Assembly: GCA_026419115.1 (NCBI GenBank)
Contig: JAOAAA010000012.1
Location: 1 to 44,513 of the forward strand
Source: Gemmataceae bacterium
Lineage (GTDB): Bacteria; Planctomycetota; Planctomycetia; Gemmatales; Gemmataceae
Length of the DNA: 44,513 nucleotides
Reading direction: 5' to 3'
In this document: positions 40,346 through 44,513 of the stretch, piece after piece
Layout of the letters: every line of letters begins with the position of its first letter
Numbering within the stretch: the stretch's first letter is position 1
The notes under the pieces: model-generated
What the model was told of the DNA's origin: nothing
The model's input: the letters and a program-made list of their open reading frames with translations, nothing else
The model's database searches: none
Position numbers and translations under genes: made by a program

Positions 40346-40775
40346 TATTATTGTCCCCTTCGAGATGAGGTTGTAACTTTTCGCGAAGCCAATGGGGGAT
40401 TTCGCAAGAAATCATTTGATGATTGGCATCGTTCCGACAAAAAACGGTCGTGATTTTACCGACGGCAATGGGTTGTTCCTGTCGAAAAAATTCAAAGCGA
40501 TATCGAATCGATTTGCGACCAATCTCTTCCACAATCACCCGAATATCCAGAATATCCTCAAAGCGGGCCGGCGATTTATAGTCACAGCTCACAGAGACCC
40601 TCGGGAATCCATAACGGGTATCGCCCTCTTTCCACGATACTGAAATTCCCAAAGTGTGCAGTAAGTCGGTCTCGGCGGTTTCCATGTATCGGAAGAAATT
40701 CGGGAAGTAGGCGATCCCTGCCATGTCGGTATCCCCAAACTCAACACGTTTTTGGATTGTAAAAGGGGGATTCAT
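40332..40775 (-). CDS. Acyl-CoA thioesterase, 4HBT hotdog family
   Basis: This 147-residue hotdog-fold protein shows VEFGDTDMAGIAYFPNFFRYME (11-32), with the catalytic Asp in GDTDMAG, and then the strand pattern SPARFEDILDIRVIVEEIGRKSIRYRFEF. Family members cleave 4-hydroxybenzoyl-CoA or other acyl-CoAs, and YbgC-type relatives work with Tol-Pal genes. Its start overlaps the upstream glycosyltransferase stop by four bases (ATGA). The C-terminal GDNNNSHT is encoded over the 46-bp repeat and may be an extension by repeat invasion. Confidence 0.9.
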   Translation of the reverse strand: MNPPFTIQKRVEFGDTDMAGIAYFPNFFRYMETAETDLLHTLGISVSWKEGDTRYGFPRVSVSCDYKSPARFEDILDIRVIVEEIGRKSIRYRFEFFRQEQPIAVGKITTVFCRNDANHQMISCEIPHWLREKLQPHLEGDNNNSHT

Positions 40776-42061
40776 CGTTTCATAAACCTCTGGATCACGT
40801 CAATCGTGTTTTGTGCCATGTGGCTATCGGTGAATTTCTCTTGCAGGGCAAGTTGTCCTTGAAGCCCGACCCGCGCTAATTCCGTGCGGTCAGAAAGTTT
40901 CTCGGCCAGAAGCTCGGCCAACGGCTCGGGTTGATGGGGCGGCACTAAAAAGCCTCCTTGGGTGGCTGCGATCAATTCCGGAAAAGAACCATGAGCCGGC
41001 TGGATGACCGGTGTTCCATTCGCCCACGCTTCCAGTATCGAAAGACCTTTAGGCTCCTCATAGACTGTGGGAACGGTCAGCACATCGATATGTTTGAGAA
41101 ATTCCACCTTACTCGCCAAGGTCGGGCAAGGGATATGTTGCACATCGTTCGCTAAACCGGCGGCCCGAAATTTCTCCATCTCGGCCTCGTAATAGCTCCG
41201 ATTCTGTTCCCCAAGCCAACCCGAGAAATGAAAGCGATACGGGGGAATGTTCGGTTGCGCTCGAAGAATGCGGAACGCCTCGCACGCCAAATGAAACCCC
41301 TTCTCGGGAGCGATTCGGGCCAAATATCCTATCACCCCGACCGGATGACGCGGGGGGCGAGTGCCCCCATGTCCCTTTAAGTTCAATCCGGGCCAAACTA
41401 CTTCGATCCGATTGCGATCGATCCCAAGGTAGCGGGCCATCTTATCCGCATAGAAACCCGAAGTGGCAATGAGTCCCTTGAGGCTCTCGCTGTTCTTTTG
41501 AATGATGGTGATACATTGTTCGCGGTCGGAGGCTTTCAACGCATCCAGAAAAATATCGTCTCCTTGAAGGGTTGCTATCACGGGGACGCCTAACTCTTCC
41601 GAGAGCGGGGCTGCCACTCCCGAGAGTAAAACATTCGTGAGCAAAATCACATCGGGTTTGATTTCCTTACGAAGGTAATTGGTTAATCGTCTGATTTCCT
41701 TACGTTGATGCCCTTGTTTCCCTTTGAGCATGGAAATGGTCAAGCCGCCTAAATCTTCGTAACGGGTTTTAGCAGCAAAGCGACCGACCCAGCGAAGCAA
41801 TCGAGGCCAATCGAATAACTGATCGATCCACCGAGGAGTATAGCGAAACAGACCCACTTTCTCTTGCAAGTAGACGTTAATGCCCCCCATAAAAACCTGT
41901 TCTTGTGCAATGCTTGCTTCATCGGTGGTAATGGGGGTATAGGTAGGGATCAAATAAGTCGGGTACCCCAGCCGATTCAAGGCCACGGCCAAGGTATTGT
42001 CCTTCATGCACGAGCCGCAGAACATTCCCGAGGCACCGGCAGTAATACTCGCGATCCGCAT
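40772..42061 (-). CDS. Glycosyltransferase family 4 (GT-B)
   Basis: I chose the ATG at 42061 (429 residues), before MRIASITAGASGMFCGSCMKDN; a TTG five codons earlier is weaker. The SGMFCGSCMKDN motif near the N-terminus is a hallmark of a planctomycete/actinobacterial branch of GT4. The donor-binding part has GVIGYLARIAPEKGFHLACEAF, and later VPTVYEEPKGLSILEAWANGTPVI (the E-x7-E motif). It is an inverting or retaining GT-B enzyme with unknown sugar and acceptor. It is coupled to the thioesterase gene downstream. Confidence 0.9.
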   Translation of the reverse strand: MRIASITAGASGMFCGSCMKDNTLAVALNRLGYPTYLIPTYTPITTDEASIAQEQVFMGGINVYLQEKVGLFRYTPRWIDQLFDWPRLLRWVGRFAAKTRYEDLGGLTISMLKGKQGHQRKEIRRLTNYLRKEIKPDVILLTNVLLSGVAAPLSEELGVPVIATLQGDDIFLDALKASDREQCITIIQKNSESLKGLIATSGFYADKMARYLGIDRNRIEVVWPGLNLKGHGGTRPPRHPVGVIGYLARIAPEKGFHLACEAFRILRAQPNIPPYRFHFSGWLGEQNRSYYEAEMEKFRAAGLANDVQHIPCPTLASKVEFLKHIDVLTVPTVYEEPKGLSILEAWANGTPVIQPAHGSFPELIAATQGGFLVPPHQPEPLAELLAEKLSDRTELARVGLQGQLALQEKFTDSHMAQNTIDVIQRFMKR

Positions 42062-42176
42062 AGTTGACGAGTCCAAGCACTCTTTTGGTCTAAAGGCAGG
42101 ATATTGGAGTGATAGACTTTTGTCCGAGATTCAGACCACCTCATCCCGTCAACTTGAAGTGGAATCCTAACGAACA

Positions 42177-42225
42177 GGAGATATGGCTTGACGACATCAA
42201 ATCGATTCGGAGATATTGCTTGACG
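42177..42225. repeat. Imperfect direct repeat, 32 bp apart
   Basis: GGAGATATGGCTTGACG (42177) recurs as GGAGATATTGCTTGACG (42209) with one mismatch. It lies in the intergenic region before the methyltransferase gene and may be a duplication or a tandem regulator site. Confidence 0.6.
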
Positions 42226-42304
42226 GCGCCGATCCGAAGTTCGATCTTAACCCTAAGAACAAGGTCTAGCTTTGTTAATGGCAACCATTCATGTGAGTCT
42301 TTCG

Positions 42305-42931
42305 ATGGAAAATAAACATCGCCTGTTGGTTCAACATTACGAACAATGCTTGGCTCAATATGGTGATACCCATCGCGGCGTCGATTGGCCGAACGAAAAA
42401 GATGCCCAAACCCGTTATCGTATCATGCAGGAGGTCATTCGAGCCGAAACGCCGAACCCCACTCTACTCGACTTTGGCTGTGGGGCAGGGCATTTTTACG
42501 ACTATCTCGTTCAACAGGGACAAAATCAGATTCTCTATTCGGGATTAGACCTTTCTGAAAAGTTTATCGATCTGTGCCGACGCAAATATCCCACGATCAC
42601 TTTTTATTGTTGCGATTTTCTCGAAGAGGGTGTGACTTTACCCTCTTTCGATTATGTGGTTCTCAATGGTGTTTTTACCGAAAAGCGGGAACTTTCTTTC
42701 GAGGAAATGTGGCACTACACCCAGAAGTTATTGAAGAAGGTCTTTGCAATTACTCAGGTTGGGCTGGCTTTCAACGTGATGTCGAAACAAGTGGATTGGG
42801 AACGTGCCGATTTGTTTCATCTACCGCTGGATACTTTAGCGTGGTTTTTGAAAGAGCATCTCACACGAAACTTTATTATCCGCAACGACTATGGGTTGTA
42901 TGAATACACCACCTATGTTTACCGAACCTAG
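42305..42931 (+). CDS. Class I SAM-dependent methyltransferase
   Basis: I chose the ATG at 42305 (208 residues), since the protein-like sequence begins MENKHRLLVQHYEQCLAQYG; an ATG at 42278 in frame is possible. The SAM site is LLDFGCGAGHFYDYL (about 55-69), followed by YSGLDLSEKFIDLCRR with the acidic end of strand 2, and FDYVVLNGVFTEKREL. No substrate domain is seen. Neighbours (a glycosyltransferase on the other side, sucA on the right) do not suggest one. Confidence 0.85.
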   Translation: MENKHRLLVQHYEQCLAQYGDTHRGVDWPNEKDAQTRYRIMQEVIRAETPNPTLLDFGCGAGHFYDYLVQQGQNQILYSGLDLSEKFIDLCRRKYPTITFYCCDFLEEGVTLPSFDYVVLNGVFTEKRELSFEEMWHYTQKLLKKVFAITQVGLAFNVMSKQVDWERADLFHLPLDTLAWFLKEHLTRNFIIRNDYGLYEYTTYVYRT

Positions 42932-43298
42932 TGTGTTTGGGAATCGACCTAACAAACGCATTTTCCCATTCTGATCTCGTTGGACGGTGGCCTTTTCGGG
43001 TGATTTGGATTAGGGAGAATTGTTCGATGGTGCCGCGGCAGCAGCGAATAGCCGCCTTATCGTCTCGGGATTCGGGGCACTGCGATTGAAAACGAGAAAA
43101 AAGTTTGCCCAATCGAAAAGCCCTGTATTATCTATCTTGCTTCAACCCCCACAAGGCTTTAACTCACCAATAACTCATCAATCGGATTGGTTTTCACTAA
43201 AAACCTATTCGGGTTTTGCATGACTTTAAGATATTTCACACTACTATAATAATAACGATCATTCCTTTGGCGTATAGCGTTAATCGAGACCCCCGGTT
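42932..43298. other. Intergenic region before sucA, promoter candidate
   Basis: No gene is seen in 367 bases. TGACTT (43221-43226) and a perfect TATAAT (43245-43250) are spaced 18 bases apart and end 48 bases before the sucA ATG, which is a fair promoter candidate. Confidence 0.45.
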
Positions 43299-44513
43299 AT
43301 GGTTCAGTCCTCCCTTGCCTCTCCAGAAAACTTGGCCTTTATTGAACAAATGCGTGCAAGATGGCTCCAAGACCCCGAATCGGTCGATGAGCGTTGGCGG
43401 GCTTTCTTTGATGGATTTGAACTCGGTCAAGCAGGTGGGGGAGAAGATACCTCTCATACAGCCGTGGTGCGGCTGGCCTTTCTGTACCGCACCAATGGTC
43501 ATTTGCAATCTCATATAAATCCGTTGGGAGAGCCGCCGCCGGATCATCCTCACTTAGCGATCAGCGAGCTAGGGCTTACCAACGAGCACTTGAACCGAGT
43601 TTACGATTGCTCGGCCTTTTATGGCATGGGGCAAGCTACACTTCGGGAATTAATTAACGCACTGAAAGAAACGTATTGTGGGACGGTTGGGGTCGAGTTT
43701 TTACACATCAACGATAATCCTGCCCGTCACTGGATCAAAGATCGGGTGGAGCAATCGCGGATGCGGATTCAGCTCGATCGAGACCAGAAAATCCACATCC
43801 TGAAAACGCTGTTGCAGGCCCAGTATTTCGAGGAGTTTTTGCACATTCGCTTTAAGGGGTCCAAACGCTTTAGTCTGGAAGGGGGCGAAACCCTCATGAC
43901 GATCATGGATCGTCTGGTTCAGAAAGGCCCCCAATTGGGTGTGCGAGAATATGTGATTGGGATGGCCCACCGAGGCCGATTGAACGTGTTGGCCAATATC
44001 CTGAAAAAACCATTTCAAACCATCTTTGCCGAGTTCGAAGATCACTTTGCGCCCGAAACGGCTGATGGGGATGGGGATGTGAAATATCACCTTGGTTTCT
44101 CAGCCGACGTCCAAACCGAAGGGGGTAAGAAACTCCATATTTCGTTGACGCCGAACCCCAGCCATCTCGAAGCCGTGAACCCCGTGGTAGAAGGGCGCGT
44201 GCGTGCCAAGCAGCAGGCCTTTGCCGATCATGAACGGAAATTGGGGGTCCCGATTCTGATTCACGGAGATGCTGCAGTGGCCGGCCAAGGTATCGTTGTG
44301 GAAACCCTGAATTTGGCCAATCTTGAAGGGTATTCGACCGGTGGCACGATCCATATTATCGTGAACAATCAAATTGGCTTCACCACCAACCCCGAGGATG
44401 CTCGGAGTACCACTTACTGCACCGATGTGTTCAAAACCCTACAGGCCCCGATTTTCCACGTCAATGGCGACGATCCCGAAGCGGCTGTGTTCGTCACGGA
44501 ATTGGCCTTGGAG
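43299..44513 (+). CDS. sucA: 2-oxoglutarate dehydrogenase E1 component, 5' part (runs off the window)
   Basis: The 405 visible residues match the N-terminal half of the thiamine-diphosphate-dependent E1 subunit of the 2-oxoglutarate dehydrogenase complex (TCA cycle). The N-terminal helix ENLAFIEQMRARWLQDPESVDERWRAFF is the segment that binds E2. Then come GVEFLHINDNPARHWIKDRVE, RFSLEGGETLM, VIGMAHRGRLNVLANIL, and SLTPNPSHLEAVNPVVEGRVRAKQ. The visible part ends before the rest of the ThDP site. The ATG at 43299 is supported by this full family start. A full protein would be about 920-950 residues. sucB would be expected to follow to the right. Confidence 0.97.
   Translation, partial: MVQSSLASPENLAFIEQMRARWLQDPESVDERWRAFFDGFELGQAGGGEDTSHTAVVRLAFLYRTNGHLQSHINPLGEPPPDHPHLAISELGLTNEHLNRVYDCSAFYGMGQATLRELINALKETYCGTVGVEFLHINDNPARHWIKDRVEQSRMRIQLDRDQKIHILKTLLQAQYFEEFLHIRFKGSKRFSLEGGETLMTIMDRLVQKGPQLGVREYVIGMAHRGRLNVLANILKKPFQTIFAEFEDHFAPETADGDGDVKYHLGFSADVQTEGGKKLHISLTPNPSHLEAVNPVVEGRVRAKQQAFADHERKLGVPILIHGDAAVAGQGIVVETLNLANLEGYSTGGTIHIIVNNQIGFTTNPEDARSTTYCTDVFKTLQAPIFHVNGDDPEAAVFVTELALE

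Overview
The window looks like a chromosome segment from a planctomycete, most likely of the Gemmataceae/Gemmatales type. Four things point there: a PSD1-type protein with cytochrome c motifs (36.9-40.2 kb), a secreted neutral-ceramidase-like protein, an ECF-like sigma factor next to an FHA/Ser-Thr kinase, and a CxxC-bearing GT4 glycosyltransferase of a kind common in that phylum. The assignment rests on recognition of protein families, not on a database search.

Left part (1-14.9 kb, all genes on the minus strand). The window opens inside a GC-rich type I modification methylase gene (hsdM, 5' part only). Next comes a compact phage head-tail module that reads right to left. In transcription order it holds a small unknown protein, a VRR-NUC nuclease, a sigma-70-like factor, small and large terminase, a Mu-gp29-like portal, a Mu-gpI-like protease/scaffold, a decoration protein, the major capsid protein, connectors, a probable tail tube protein, a tRNA-Met(CAT), a tail assembly chaperone pair, a short tape-measure candidate and two tail-tip or fiber proteins. 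The chaperone pair carries a clear programmed -1 frameshift signal: CCCTTTA, a 6-nt spacer, then a 9-bp stem. No integrase, repressor, replication or lysis gene is visible. The right edge carries an internally deleted relic of a helicase-type restriction protein, so the module lies between restriction-modification pieces.

Middle part (15.4-25.6 kb). This is core and secreted metabolism: an exported aldose 1-epimerase, the rplM-rpsI ribosomal operon (S9 has an unusual acidic/Pro-rich insert), an unrecognised secreted protein, a ceramidase-like secreted protein, a methyltransferase that overlaps it, and glnE.

Signalling cluster (26.1-33.2 kb). It contains a degenerate kinase fused to a PP2C phosphatase, an old-yellow-enzyme-family oxidoreductase, a membrane-anchored PP2C phosphatase, an ECF-like sigma factor, and an FHA-Ser/Thr kinase directly upstream of that sigma factor. 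These genes could form one phospho-signalling circuit, but that is inference.

Right part (33.3-44.5 kb). This holds an RdgC-like protein, a creatininase-family amidohydrolase coupled to an MFS transporter, a strong terminator with a possible small RNA, the large PSD1/DUF1549-DUF1553 protein, a 46-bp tandem repeat, a thioesterase/glycosyltransferase pair, a methyltransferase, and the 5' part of sucA, which runs off the window end. Several coding sequences from 22 to 40 kb carry runs of 9-10 C on the coding strand.
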